Below, piece by piece: positions 6,844 to 15,563 of a stretch of 29,791 bases of DNA (positions are counted from its first letter, which is position 1; each line of letters opens with the position of its first letter). Source of the stretch: Ruminococcaceae bacterium UBA1772 (GTDB lineage: Bacteria; Bacillota; Clostridia; Oscillospirales; Acutalibacteraceae); assembly GCA_002314645.1 (NCBI GenBank), contig DCGS01000008.1, positions 1 through 29,791 on the forward strand. The letters are read 5' to 3'. A program made the translations under genes and the position numbers. The notes below the pieces were generated by a model, which made no database searches, was not told the origin of the DNA, and saw nothing but the letters and a program-made list of their open reading frames with translations.

Positions 6844-7734
6844 ATGATTACATCTGTATATATTTCAAACGAAAAAATACAAGTGCTTACAGGCGAAATG
6901 TCAAAGAATCATCTTGATGTAAAATCTTGCATGTATGTTGATTTGCCTGAGAAGTCAATTGTAAATGGCGTTATTACAAATGAAATTGGCGTTAAGGACG
7001 CTATTTCTAAGCTTTGGGAAAAGTACAATCTTCCAAAGAAAGGCGTATCTCTTGTAATTGACAGTGGTACAATTCTTAACAAGAAGATTAAGGTTCCAGT
7101 TCTTCCAAAGGCAAACATCCAGAGCCTTGTTCAGGATGAGTTTAAAGATGTTGAAGGTTATTCAAACTTCCTCTTTGACTATATTGTTCTTGAAGACGGC
7201 CACAATGGAGACCCACTTGTATTTGGTAACGCAGTAAGTAAGGAACTTGTTGCTTCTTACATTAGAGTGTTTAAGTCTCTCGACATTGCTCTTAAGGGCA
7301 TTAACACTTCAATTGCAGCTGAAATTAGTCTTGTTGCTGCAAACCCAGTAATTAACACAAAGAATCAGATTATTGTTGTTCTTGATAACACAAGCCTTAC
7401 ATCTGTTCTTTATATTGATGGTAAATATAGCTTCGCTTCAAGAAGCCGTCTTCTTGAGGAAAGAGCTACAGAAGCTTCTCGTATGGAAATCGTTAGAGCT
7501 TTATCATCACTCATTCAGTTCGCTCGTTCTGAGAATTCTCAGAAGCCAGTTGAAGCAGTTTATATCTGCGGAATGGTTGAGGGTGAATCAGATCTTTGTC
7601 CAAAACTCCAGGCAATGCTTGGATGTCCAGTAGGTACACTTCCTGCTTGTGACAACATTACTTGCACAAAGGATAAGGATAAGGCAGCAGTATTAATGTC
7701 TGACTTTACTTATCCACTTGGCAACATGATATAA
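6844..7734 (+). CDS. pilM: Pilus assembly protein PilM, actin-like ATPase family (296 aa)
   Basis: PilM is a cytoplasmic actin/FtsA-fold protein that binds the N-terminus of PilN and connects the alignment complex to the motor. Identification rests on the fold-like sequence (TSVYISNEKIQVLTG, VSLVIDSGTILNKKIKVP, QDEFKD, IVVLDNTSLTSVLYIDGKYSF, VYICGMVEG) and on position directly before PilN- and PilO-like genes. GGAGGT at 6830-6835 gives 8-base spacing to ATG 6844, which I prefer to TTG 6841. It is shorter than typical Proteobacterial PilM (about 350 aa) and sequence similarity appears low, as usual for monoderm pili. Confidence 0.8.
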   Translation: MITSVYISNEKIQVLTGEMSKNHLDVKSCMYVDLPEKSIVNGVITNEIGVKDAISKLWEKYNLPKKGVSLVIDSGTILNKKIKVPVLPKANIQSLVQDEFKDVEGYSNFLFDYIVLEDGHNGDPLVFGNAVSKELVASYIRVFKSLDIALKGINTSIAAEISLVAANPVINTKNQIIVVLDNTSLTSVLYIDGKYSFASRSRLLEERATEASRMEIVRALSSLIQFARSENSQKPVEAVYICGMVEGESDLCPKLQAMLGCPVGTLPACDNITCTKDKDKAAVLMSDFTYPLGNMI

Positions 7735-7753
7735 GTGAGTGAGGTGTAAAGAT

Positions 7754-8434
7754 ATGGCAGATTTATTTAAGAAAAAAGAAGCTCCTGCTGATGGCGCTGT
7801 AGAAAATGCACCAGCAGAGGAGAAGAAGGAAAAGAAGCAAAAGGCTTCAAAGAAGCAGTATCTTGAACATAACAAGATGAACTTCCTTGAACGTTATGAA
7901 ACAATAGTTGAAGGAAAGCAGAACGACGTTGACTTTGATGCTCTTAAGAAACCAATTATTATAATTCTTGGTGTTTTACTTGTTCTTTTAATTATTACTC
8001 AGGCTCTTTCAATCTTTACTTCTGCAAGAGTTAAGAGTCTTGAAAAGTATATCAACGATCCAAACAATGTAGCTTCATATGCACAGGCTACAGAGCTTAA
8101 GACTAAGATTGATCAGACAGAAATCCAAAAGGTTAACATGGAAAGTCTTATTGCTGCAATTGCAACATACCCAGATGTTGACCAGGCATTCTTCCAGGCA
8201 ATTAGCAAGGCTGCTAATGACAACAGCGTTTCAATTAATGGTTATGGATTTACTAGTGTTACTGGTAACCTTACATTAAACTGCAACGCTCCAACTCCTC
8301 AGGATGTCAGTGACTTCGTAAGATCTCTCATGGCTACTGGCCGTTTTGTAAGCATTGACTACACTGGATTCACTGGTGCTCAGGAAAGCGGTTACTCATT
8401 CAGCATTAGCGCTGTATGTGTAGCAGGAAAGTAA
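7754..8434 (+). CDS. pilN: PilN-like pilus assembly membrane protein (226 aa)
   Basis: This is a bitopic protein. Residues 1-66 are cytoplasmic and rich in Lys, Glu and Ala (EEKKEKKQKASKK), residues 67-88 form a transmembrane helix (PIIIILGVLLVLLIITQAL), and a coiled-coil-like segment then leads to a ferredoxin-like outer domain ending at 226. This is the PilN architecture, and it sits between pilM and a pilO-like gene. The usual short N-terminal INLLP motif that docks into PilM is not at the extreme N-terminus; MNFLERYE at residues 42-49 is the nearest equivalent. ATG 7754 follows GAGGTG with good spacing; an ATG-less upstream extension is rejected. Identity is by architecture and synteny. 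Confidence 0.72.
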   Translation: MADLFKKKEAPADGAVENAPAEEKKEKKQKASKKQYLEHNKMNFLERYETIVEGKQNDVDFDALKKPIIIILGVLLVLLIITQALSIFTSARVKSLEKYINDPNNVASYAQATELKTKIDQTEIQKVNMESLIAAIATYPDVDQAFFQAISKAANDNSVSINGYGFTSVTGNLTLNCNAPTPQDVSDFVRSLMATGRFVSIDYTGFTGAQESGYSFSISAVCVAGK

Positions 8435-8453
8435 TAGGAAAGGATGAAAGAAA

Positions 8454-9077
8454 ATGACCGCAAAAGATAAAAAACTTGTTATCATTGCAGCTACTGCATT
8501 AATTGCAATTGCCGTCCTTATGTTTGGTATTAAACCAGCTATTACTAACTTTACTGAGGCTAACGGCAAGAAAGCACAACTCAAAACACAAAAACAAACT
8601 ATGCAGACAGAAATTGCTAATATTCCTACTTATGAAGGCGAACTTCAGAATAAGATTGCTGAATATAACCAAACTGCTGCAAGAGTTTATGGCGATCTTT
8701 CAAATGATCAAATCCATGACGCAATTGTAAATGAACTTGTAACTCCAGCAGGTCTTCAGATTACAACTCTTACAATTGGTTCAGTAGATAAGATTACAAT
8801 GGCAACTTATAATCCAGCATTAGCAAACCCAGAAAACGTTTCTGCAGATGAAGCTACAGCTCCAGCTCCAACAGATCCTGCAGCAACAAACCCACTTATT
8901 CGTGCAGCAAACGTTACTGCAAATGTTTATGGTACACACGCACAGGTTGTAAGTTTCCTTGATTCTCTTAATACAAACGAAGGTATTTCACTTCAGCAGG
9001 TAAGCTTCACAAACTCAGATGAGGGAAGCGTAGCTGTAACAGTAACATTCTATTTAGTTCTTAGCGAAACATTCTAA
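8454..9077 (+). CDS. pilO: PilO-like pilus assembly membrane protein (207 aa)
   Basis: The protein has a short cytoplasmic tail, one transmembrane helix at residues 8-28 (LVIIAATALIAIAVLMFGI), a coiled coil of about residues 32-72 (KKAQLKTQKQTMQTEIANI), and a globular extracytoplasmic domain containing VYGTHAQVVSFLDSLNTNEGI. That last segment matches the usual PilO pattern G.Y..l..Fl..l. PilO pairs with PilN to form the alignment subcomplex. It has the same topology and size as PilN, 19 bases downstream. A Pro/Ala/Thr-rich linker (ATAPAPTDPAATNP, about residues 138-151) interrupts the globular domain. Confidence 0.75.
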   Translation: MTAKDKKLVIIAATALIAIAVLMFGIKPAITNFTEANGKKAQLKTQKQTMQTEIANIPTYEGELQNKIAEYNQTAARVYGDLSNDQIHDAIVNELVTPAGLQITTLTIGSVDKITMATYNPALANPENVSADEATAPAPTDPAATNPLIRAANVTANVYGTHAQVVSFLDSLNTNEGISLQQVSFTNSDEGSVAVTVTFYLVLSETF

Positions 9078-9104
9078 TTTAAGAATATACTGCTTTTGGG
9101 CAAT

Positions 9105-9128
9105 GGGCAGTGTATTAAACCACTGCCC
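9105..9128 (+). repeat. Intra-operon hairpin between pilO and the 553-aa prepilin
   Basis: A perfect 8-bp inverted repeat (GGGCAGTG / CACTGCCC) has an 8-base loop. No T tract follows, so it is more likely an mRNA processing or stability element than a terminator. The gap is 76 bases, larger than the neighbouring operon gaps. Confidence 0.6.
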
Positions 9129-9153
9129 ACTGCATAAAAAGGAGGAATTTATA

Positions 9154-10815
9154 ATGAAACTATTGAAAGATAACAAGGGTTCAGCCATTCTTTGGACTGT
9201 ACTTCTTTCAGTAATCATTACAATTTTGTTAGGCGCAGTAATGACAGCATCATATGCTTATTTCAACTACACAATGTATACAGTAAAGCGCCAACAGGCT
9301 TATTTTACAGCTCGTTCAGGTATGGAAGTTATTGTTAACGAGCTTTCTAATCAAAACGAAGATGTTTCTTCACCTCTTCTTCCAGCAAAGGGAGCTGTAG
9401 TGGAGATTTCAGATATTTCTTTTGACAGTAAAATGGGTACTATTAAAGAGGCAACAGTTACAAGAGATGCCAATGAAGATATGCGTCTTGACGTTTCTGT
9501 AACAGCAACTTACGCTGATCAGGACTACACAATTTCAAGTACAGTAATGAAGCAGCCTCTCTATTTTGCTGGTATTGCAATCAAGAATATTTCACTCAAT
9601 GGTGGTAACTTAAATCTTGGTAAAAATACTGACCTTTATTGGAACAATAAAGAAAAAACCTATCAGTCAAAAGTTAATGGATATTTTATTAACGTAAAAG
9701 GTAACCTCGTAACAAAAGGCGATGCAATAATTTATCCAGGCACAACAGTTGCTAACAGACAATTTAATAAGACAGTTAAGTTCTCTAAGACAGGTAAATC
9801 TGACAGAAGAGTTTGGTCTTCTGAAGAATATATTCTTTCAAACAAGACTCTTAAAGTATTTGAAAAGGGTACACCTGAATATACTTCAAGCTTCTTTAAC
9901 ACACTTAAATCGCTCACTACAACTAATTACAAGTATTGTAATAACAGTGCTGTGTTTAGAGAGACAAGCTTCGGTTTCCCAGGACTTCTTCAGCTTCTTG
10001 GTACCGCTTTTGGTAACGCAAACATTAGTGAAGAGCAGCTCTTTAAATCACTTGGTCTTCAAAACGTTTACTATGACTTAAAAAACAACAACTTAAGTGT
10101 TGCAGACTCAAGTAACGATGCTCTTGCAATCAGATATATTAGAGTTTTATCTGTATCATCTCTTATGTCAGATAGACTTCAAGCAATTATTGATGATACT
10201 CCTTGGTGGGACGTATTTGGTCTTACAGCGGCCATTGCTCGTTCGCTTAAGGGACCAGTAGATAATATGGGTCTTAAGACTCTTGACCTTTCTTACATTG
10301 ACTACGACTCAACAAATCAGAACACTTGGTCTGATAACGTTGTTCCAGTTGTATATCTTCTTGTAGGTGAGGAAACTGCATTGTCTGGTTCTGATATGTG
10401 CGTTCGTGTACAGTATGGTAAGAATCCTGCTAACATGAGTATTGTTGGTCAGATTACAGATACAATTAATAAAAATGTAGATGGTTTCATTTCTAAGTAC
10501 TTAAAGATTACAAAGAATTTAGCTTATGTAATTGTTTACCTTGGTAAAGGTTGTACTTTAGAACTTGGTGAACCAATTGGTACAAATCCTGCACAAAGAA
10601 CTGAAGAAAACTTAATATTTGCATATTCAATTTACGGTTCAGATGGTTCTACAGTAATCCTTAATGACAAGGTTACAGTTCTTGGTGAAATCCAGGTAGA
10701 TAATCTTGTAATTAATGGTAATGTTAACACAGTATATTCAACTTCTAACGGATCTCAGATAGCAAAGCAGAAGGTTGCTGAGTTCTGGGCAGTTGCAAAT
10801 TATACAGAGAAGTAA
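9154..10815 (+). CDS. Large PilX-like prepilin/pilus assembly protein with beta-rich C-terminal region (553 aa)
   Basis: The N-terminus MKLLKDNKGSAILWTVLLSVIITILLGAVM is a prepilin-like signal of the PilX type (KGSA followed by a hydrophobic helix), although the acidic residue at mature position 5 is missing. Then comes ARSGMEVIVNEL, where PilX-type proteins often have ARSG.E. The rest is long for a minor pilin. Two stretches, around residues 150-200 (NGGNLNLGKNTDLYW, YFINVKGNLVTKGDAIIY) and 490-535 (DGSTVILNDKVTVLGEIQV, LVINGNVNT), look like short repeated beta rungs of a polymer-forming or beta-helix fold. ATG 9154 has an ideal GGAGGAA; an upstream ATG at 9103 lies inside the hairpin. Function beyond pilus membership is unknown. 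Confidence 0.7.
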   Translation: MKLLKDNKGSAILWTVLLSVIITILLGAVMTASYAYFNYTMYTVKRQQAYFTARSGMEVIVNELSNQNEDVSSPLLPAKGAVVEISDISFDSKMGTIKEATVTRDANEDMRLDVSVTATYADQDYTISSTVMKQPLYFAGIAIKNISLNGGNLNLGKNTDLYWNNKEKTYQSKVNGYFINVKGNLVTKGDAIIYPGTTVANRQFNKTVKFSKTGKSDRRVWSSEEYILSNKTLKVFEKGTPEYTSSFFNTLKSLTTTNYKYCNNSAVFRETSFGFPGLLQLLGTAFGNANISEEQLFKSLGLQNVYYDLKNNNLSVADSSNDALAIRYIRVLSVSSLMSDRLQAIIDDTPWWDVFGLTAAIARSLKGPVDNMGLKTLDLSYIDYDSTNQNTWSDNVVPVVYLLVGEETALSGSDMCVRVQYGKNPANMSIVGQITDTINKNVDGFISKYLKITKNLAYVIVYLGKGCTLELGEPIGTNPAQRTEENLIFAYSIYGSDGSTVILNDKVTVLGEIQVDNLVINGNVNTVYSTSNGSQIAKQKVAEFWAVANYTEK

Positions 10816-10828
10816 GGAGGGGTGCAGA

Positions 10829-11212
10829 ATGAAATTATTAAAGGATAATAGGGGTATGTCCCTTGTTGAAACAATAATTGGTGTTGCACTTCTTGCCATT
10901 GCTTCAGTAATGCTTGTTCGTGGCTTTGTAACCACAGCAAATATTGTAAACAGTGCAACTACATACAAGCTCACTAGTGCAGAAGCTGCTGCAACTATTG
11001 AACTTCAGGAAGTAGAAACAGACAACACAAAAATTGAAGATAGTGAATATACACACACTTCAGGTGCAATTCAAATTACATACGGTCCATCTAATGCAAA
11101 GCTCAATGTTGATGGCGAGTATATAATGTGCGTAGATGAAGACACAGGTCTTACATATAAAGAATTTCTTGCTGGAAACTTTGATGTAATTGATCCAGAA
11201 GAGACTACTTAA
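10829..11212 (+). CDS. Minor type IV prepilin, PilV-like (127 aa)
   Basis: The leader MKLLKDNRG precedes MSLVETIIGVALLAIASVMLV, a prepilin signal with Glu5 (SLVE) and the hydrophobic helix; Met replaces Phe at mature position 1. The head (residues 35-127) is small and acidic. The gene starts 13 bases after the previous stop with AAGGAGGGG upstream. Its position between a PilX-like and a PilW-like protein mirrors the minor pilin clusters (FimU/PilV/PilW/PilX) that prime pilus assembly in other bacteria. The PilV label is by order and size only. Confidence 0.78.
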   Translation: MKLLKDNRGMSLVETIIGVALLAIASVMLVRGFVTTANIVNSATTYKLTSAEAAATIELQEVETDNTKIEDSEYTHTSGAIQITYGPSNAKLNVDGEYIMCVDEDTGLTYKEFLAGNFDVIDPEETT

Positions 11213-11248
11213 TGAAAATATAAAGTATTAATGAAAGGAAGAGCGGTT

Positions 11249-13696
11249 ATGTCAATTTACAATTTAAAAAATGATAAGCGCGGTATGACCCTCATTGAAA
11301 TGATTATTTCCCTTGTAATACTGAGTATTCTCATGACATCTACAATGGGTATGATTACTTCAAGTATGAGTATTTTCACATCAACATCATTGGCAGCTCT
11401 TGACAAAATGGTTGGTAACTCCATTTTCCAAACTCTTGAGGCTTCCACAAAATACTCAACACATATGACAATTTCAGATAGTCCAATTTCGGACTCTGCT
11501 GGAACAAAGGCATTCATGGTCAACAATTCTGCAACTAATAGTGATGGAGAAGATAGTGGACTCCTTTACTTTAGACCAGATGGTGACTCAGAATTCATTA
11601 ATCTCTATGACACAAGCTTCTACAATGGTCGTACAGTTCAGTACAAGATTGAAAAAGCTGGTAACGACAATAGACATATTAGAATTACTGTTACTGTTTA
11701 TAGAGATGGTGAAAAGGTATACGTTAGAGATGGCCTTATTAAGTGCGTAAACCTTGGTCTTTTAAAGACTGGTGTTTCAGCAAATGAAATCAATGACTCT
11801 GGTGTAGCATATGATTCAAATAAAAAGGCTGTAAATTCTAATCAGTATTTGTATTTCACAGTTGATGAGCTTCTCATTTCAGGCGGTGAGTCTGCTTGGT
11901 CAATTGAATACAAGCTTCAGGAATACATTAATAAGTACAATGAAATTCTTTCTGAGTACTTTGGTAAGCTTGGCTTTGCACAGACAAAGCTTAACGAGAT
12001 GAATGCTGAAGCTACTAGAGGCAAGGTAGTAGAGCTTCCAATCTTAAGAGATGCTCAGGCTGAAGCTACTAATGCAATCTTTGGTGACTATTCAAACTTT
12101 ACACCAGGTAGCACTAACGATGCTAGAGCAGACGGAGAGAATGCTACTACATATTACAATCTTAGAAAATACTATCAAGAACAAATCTATAACCTTCTTA
12201 AGTTCTCACCAATGACAACTAATAACTATAGTACTGACGTTCCTGAAACTGTTGCTAAGGGTAATGGATCTGGTACAGTAAGAAACCCATACTATGGCGT
12301 AGTTGCAACAAAAGAGCAGCTCTTCACAGGATTCATGCTCACTTACTATGATAAGAATAAGGACGGTCAGATTGTTAAGTCTGAATATCCTCATTTTGAT
12401 AATCCAAAGTCTGTTTTTGCTGGTACAATGTTCAACAATAACGGCTATTCAGAAAATATGGTTATCCTTGCAAGAATGTGGGAAAACTCTGGTGAAAACT
12501 ACAAGACTCTTGTTACAACAACAGAGAAATCAATCAACTACTATGAGGTTGGTCAGAGAAATACTACAGATACAACTTGGGTAACTCCAAATAAAGCTGG
12601 TAAGACATTCCCATCATCTACCGTTCAGGATAGTTATACAGCAGCAAATGGTACTGGTAGACGTGCTTATTCAATTAGAAAGACATCAGGCGGAATGGGT
12701 GTATATAAATATACTATTGATAATACAAAGGAAGGCGAGGATTTCCTTGCAGCAATTACACAGAGTACTGCAGTATCTTCAAATGCTAACTCAATTTATA
12801 GAGATGTAGCAACCAAGCTCGGTGCAATTGAACTTACTACAGGTTATGTAAGTACAAAGAAGACAAATGGTAATGGTTATACAAACTTTGTTTTGACTGC
12901 TAATTCCGACCTTAAAGAAGGCTGGTATTATTACTATGAAGTTTATAATAATAACCCTTCGTACCACTTCTTCTACTTAGAAGCTCCTGCTCAGTATGCT
13001 GAGTTTAATTCAGGAAATGTTGCAGTCCCAAAGGGTAAGACAATTGAACTTAATTCAGTTAACTATTCAATTGAAGCTGCTTCAAATTCTTACATTAGAT
13101 ATCAGCAGATTATGTACATTACTGAGGGTAACTCAACTAACAGAAGTACTGGTTCTGAAATAGTAAGCACATACAAGTTTACAAGACATCATTATGATGA
13201 CTATATTCTTTATTCAACAGACTGGAACAGCTGGTTCGGTCAACAGGATAAGGGTATCATCAATAGAATTACTGGAGCAATTGCTGGCTGGATTGATGGC
13301 GGAAGAAAGATAGATGCAGTAAATGGTGTGAATGCTAACAAGTCACTTGGTAACGCAGGTAACTTCTCAGTAAACTCACTTTCATTAACTGGTAAATCTT
13401 ACACAATGGCATGGGTTGTTTACAACCAGAATAGAGGTACTTGGTACTACTTGCCAACTGGTTCTTCTAGAATTTCATCATACTTCTCTGGAACATCTTG
13501 GTACTCAGGCGCTGACACACCAACAGCACTCAACCTTGATGGATGGGGAAGCTCTAGTGCAATGATCAGTGATATTGAAACACGTAAGCTTAAGAGTTCA
13601 GCATTGTTTGGTGCAGTTAACACCACGGGCGATGTACTTTGGGTAGCAGTTCCAAGCAACAATGTTGTTTCAGAAATTACAACAGAAGCTAGTTAA
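11249..13696 (+). CDS. Very large PilW-like prepilin with EF-hand calcium loop (815 aa)
   Basis: The leader MSIYNLKNDKRG is followed by MTLIEMIISLVILSILMTSTMG, a prepilin signal with Glu5. Unlike ordinary minor pilins (150-350 aa), this protein continues for about 780 residues of Asn/Ser/Thr/Tyr-rich sequence with no further membrane segment. Residues 368-379 read DKNKDGQIVKSE, a textbook 12-residue EF-hand loop (Asp1, Asn3, Asp5, Gly6, Ile8, Glu12). Tyr- and Trp-rich parts (YYYYEVYNNNPSYHFFYLE; WYYLPTGSSRISSYF) suggest surface or adhesive beta domains. ATG 11249 follows AAAGGAAGAG; ATG 11231 lies on that ribosome site and is rejected. It is last in the operon, before a strong terminator, and is a candidate tip adhesin. 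That role is inference. Confidence 0.75.
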   Translation: MSIYNLKNDKRGMTLIEMIISLVILSILMTSTMGMITSSMSIFTSTSLAALDKMVGNSIFQTLEASTKYSTHMTISDSPISDSAGTKAFMVNNSATNSDGEDSGLLYFRPDGDSEFINLYDTSFYNGRTVQYKIEKAGNDNRHIRITVTVYRDGEKVYVRDGLIKCVNLGLLKTGVSANEINDSGVAYDSNKKAVNSNQYLYFTVDELLISGGESAWSIEYKLQEYINKYNEILSEYFGKLGFAQTKLNEMNAEATRGKVVELPILRDAQAEATNAIFGDYSNFTPGSTNDARADGENATTYYNLRKYYQEQIYNLLKFSPMTTNNYSTDVPETVAKGNGSGTVRNPYYGVVATKEQLFTGFMLTYYDKNKDGQIVKSEYPHFDNPKSVFAGTMFNNNGYSENMVILARMWENSGENYKTLVTTTEKSINYYEVGQRNTTDTTWVTPNKAGKTFPSSTVQDSYTAANGTGRRAYSIRKTSGGMGVYKYTIDNTKEGEDFLAAITQSTAVSSNANSIYRDVATKLGAIELTTGYVSTKKTNGNGYTNFVLTANSDLKEGWYYYYEVYNNNPSYHFFYLEAPAQYAEFNSGNVAVPKGKTIELNSVNYSIEAASNSYIRYQQIMYITEGNSTNRSTGSEIVSTYKFTRHHYDDYILYSTDWNSWFGQQDKGIINRITGAIAGWIDGGRKIDAVNGVNANKSLGNAGNFSVNSLSLTGKSYTMAWVVYNQNRGTWYYLPTGSSRISSYFSGTSWYSGADTPTALNLDGWGSSSAMISDIETRKLKSSALFGAVNTTGDVLWVAVPSNNVVSEITTEAS

Positions 13697-13706
13697 AAAT
13701 TTATTA

Positions 13707-13742
13707 AACGAGGAGTTCTTTTGGACTCCTCGTTTTTCTTTT
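13707..13742 (+). terminator. Terminator of the main pilus operon
   Basis: A 12-bp stem (AACGAGGAGTTC / GGACTCCTCGTT, one G-U) with a TTTT loop is followed by TTTTTCTTTT. It lies 11 bases after the 815-aa prepilin stop. Confidence 0.95.
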
Positions 13743-13782
13743 GTTTGGCTCATTTGTAAAGAATTTTTAACCCTTAATTTTA

Positions 13783-13812
13783 TTGACATACCTTATATAA
13801 AAGTAATATAAT
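13783..13812 (+). promoter_or_regulatory. Sigma-A promoter of pilB
   Basis: Perfect TTGACA (13783-13788) and TATAAT (13807-13812) are separated by 18 bases, about 40 bases upstream of the pilB start and downstream of a strong terminator. Confidence 0.85.
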
Positions 13813-13850
13813 TTTATATGTAATATTTTGTTTATTTCGGGGGAAATCTT

Positions 13851-15524
13851 ATGAGAAATATGCCAATCGGTGAAATGCTCAAAGAGTATGGTTATGTTAC
13901 TGATGAGCAGATCAAGCAGGCATTAGCCATTCAAAAACAAGATAGATCTAAAAAGATGGGTCAAATTCTTGTTGAACTTGGTTATATTACTGAGAAGGAA
14001 GTTCTTGATGCTCTTGGAAAGAGAATGGGACTTCAAATCATTAAGCTTGACAACTTTAAAATAGATACATCGGCAGTTGCAAGAATTCCAAAGCAACTTG
14101 CTGTTAAATATAATATGATTGCCATTGCAGAGGATGAGGGAAAGCTTACCGTTGCAATGAGTGACCCTCTTAACTTCTATGCTGTTGAAGACGTACGTCA
14201 GACAACAGGTATGACTCTTGAGGTTTATCTTGCTGAAACATCAAGTATTACAAGAGCAATTAACCAGTATTATTCTGAGGTTACTGCAAAGACAGCTGCA
14301 TCTCAGGTTAACGTGGATCTTCCAGCTGGACCAAGTGTTCAGGAACTTGAAGAAGCAGATGCTGGTGACGATGTACCAATCGTAAAGTTCTTAAACTCTC
14401 TTTTGGTTCATGGTTATACAACACATGCATCAGATATTCATATTGAGCCATTTGAAAAGAATACAGTTGTACGTCTTCGTTCAGATGGTATGCTTGTTGA
14501 CTATTTAACACTTGCAAATACAATTAACAAGCAGCTCGTTGCTCGTATTAAAATCATGTCTGGTCTTGATATTGCTGAACGTCGTGTCCCTCAGGACGGT
14601 CACTTTAGACAGATGATTGACGGCTATGACATTAACGTCCGTGTATCTACTCTTCCTACAGTATACGGAGAAAAAGCCGTACTTCGTTATCTTGCTACAA
14701 ATAACAAGCTTGATAACGTACAGTCTTTTGGTATGAACCAAGAGAACTATGACAAGATGAATAGAATTCTCCGTAACCCTAACGGAATTATCTATATTAC
14801 AGGACCTACAGGTTCTGGTAAGACAACAACTCTTTACATGATTCTTGACAGTCTTGCTCAAAAGCCAATCAACATTTCAACAGTTGAAGACCCTGTTGAG
14901 CGTACACTTCCAAGAATCAACCAGACACAGGTTAACGTACTTGCTGGTATGACATTCGGCGCTGGCCTCCGTGCTCTTCTCCGTCAGGACCCTGACGTAA
15001 TCATGGTAGGTGAGACCCGTGACGCCGAAACTGCCGACATTTCAGTACGTGCCGCTATTACAGGTCACTTGGTTTGTTCAACACTCCATACAAACGACGC
15101 ACTTTCATCTATTGTACGTCTTGAGGATATGGGAATTGAGCCTTACCTTGTTGCAAACTCTGTAGTAGGTATTGTAGCTCAACGTCTTATGCGTAAGGTT
15201 TGTCCAAACTGTCGTGAGGAATATGCACCAGACCCAATTGAATGTGAGGCAATGGGTGCTCATCCTGCAACAGTTGTACGCGGTAAGGGTTGTCATATGT
15301 GTAACAACACAGGCTACAAGGGACGTATTTCAATCCATGAAATTGTTGTAATAGACAAGAAGATTAAGCGTATGATTGCGGATAAGGTTCCAATGGATGA
15401 CATTACTGAGTACGCTATTAATGAGCAGGGCATGAAGACACTTAAAATGTCTGCTTATGAGCTTGTTGAACAGAAGGTTACAACAGTAGAAGAAATGCTT
15501 AAAATTTGTCAGACTGCTGACTAA
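13851..15524 (+). CDS. pilB: Type IV pilus assembly ATPase PilB with MshEN-like N-terminus (557 aa)
   Basis: PilB is the hexameric AAA-like ATPase that powers pilus extension from the cytoplasm. Residues 4-55 carry two tandem repeats (PIGEMLKEYGYVTDEQIKQA, then KMGQILVELGYITEKEVLDA), the layout of the MshEN domain that binds cyclic-di-GMP in relatives. The catalytic part shows DIHIEP, the Walker A GPTGSGKTT (318-326), an Asp box (RQDPDVIMVGETRDAET), the His box (GHLVCSTLHTNDA), and the zinc tetracysteine C451/C454 plus C481/C484. These are features of PilB/GspE, not of PilT. It is transcribed alone, from its own promoter, with GGGGGAAA as ribosome site. No pilT follows. Confidence 0.95.
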   Translation: MRNMPIGEMLKEYGYVTDEQIKQALAIQKQDRSKKMGQILVELGYITEKEVLDALGKRMGLQIIKLDNFKIDTSAVARIPKQLAVKYNMIAIAEDEGKLTVAMSDPLNFYAVEDVRQTTGMTLEVYLAETSSITRAINQYYSEVTAKTAASQVNVDLPAGPSVQELEEADAGDDVPIVKFLNSLLVHGYTTHASDIHIEPFEKNTVVRLRSDGMLVDYLTLANTINKQLVARIKIMSGLDIAERRVPQDGHFRQMIDGYDINVRVSTLPTVYGEKAVLRYLATNNKLDNVQSFGMNQENYDKMNRILRNPNGIIYITGPTGSGKTTTLYMILDSLAQKPINISTVEDPVERTLPRINQTQVNVLAGMTFGAGLRALLRQDPDVIMVGETRDAETADISVRAAITGHLVCSTLHTNDALSSIVRLEDMGIEPYLVANSVVGIVAQRLMRKVCPNCREEYAPDPIECEAMGAHPATVVRGKGCHMCNNTGYKGRISIHEIVVIDKKIKRMIADKVPMDDITEYAINEQGMKTLKMSAYELVEQKVTTVEEMLKICQTAD

Positions 15525-15528
15525 TAAT

Positions 15529-15563
15529 AAAGACCGAGTCCAAAGGGCTCGGTCTTTTTGTTT
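15529..15563 (+). terminator. Terminator of pilB, probably bidirectional
   Basis: A long stem (AAAGACCGAGTCC / GGGCTCGGTCTTT) with an AAA loop is followed by TTTTTGTTTTT. The convergent minus-strand gene ends at its edge, and the opposite side is also T-rich. Confidence 0.94.
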
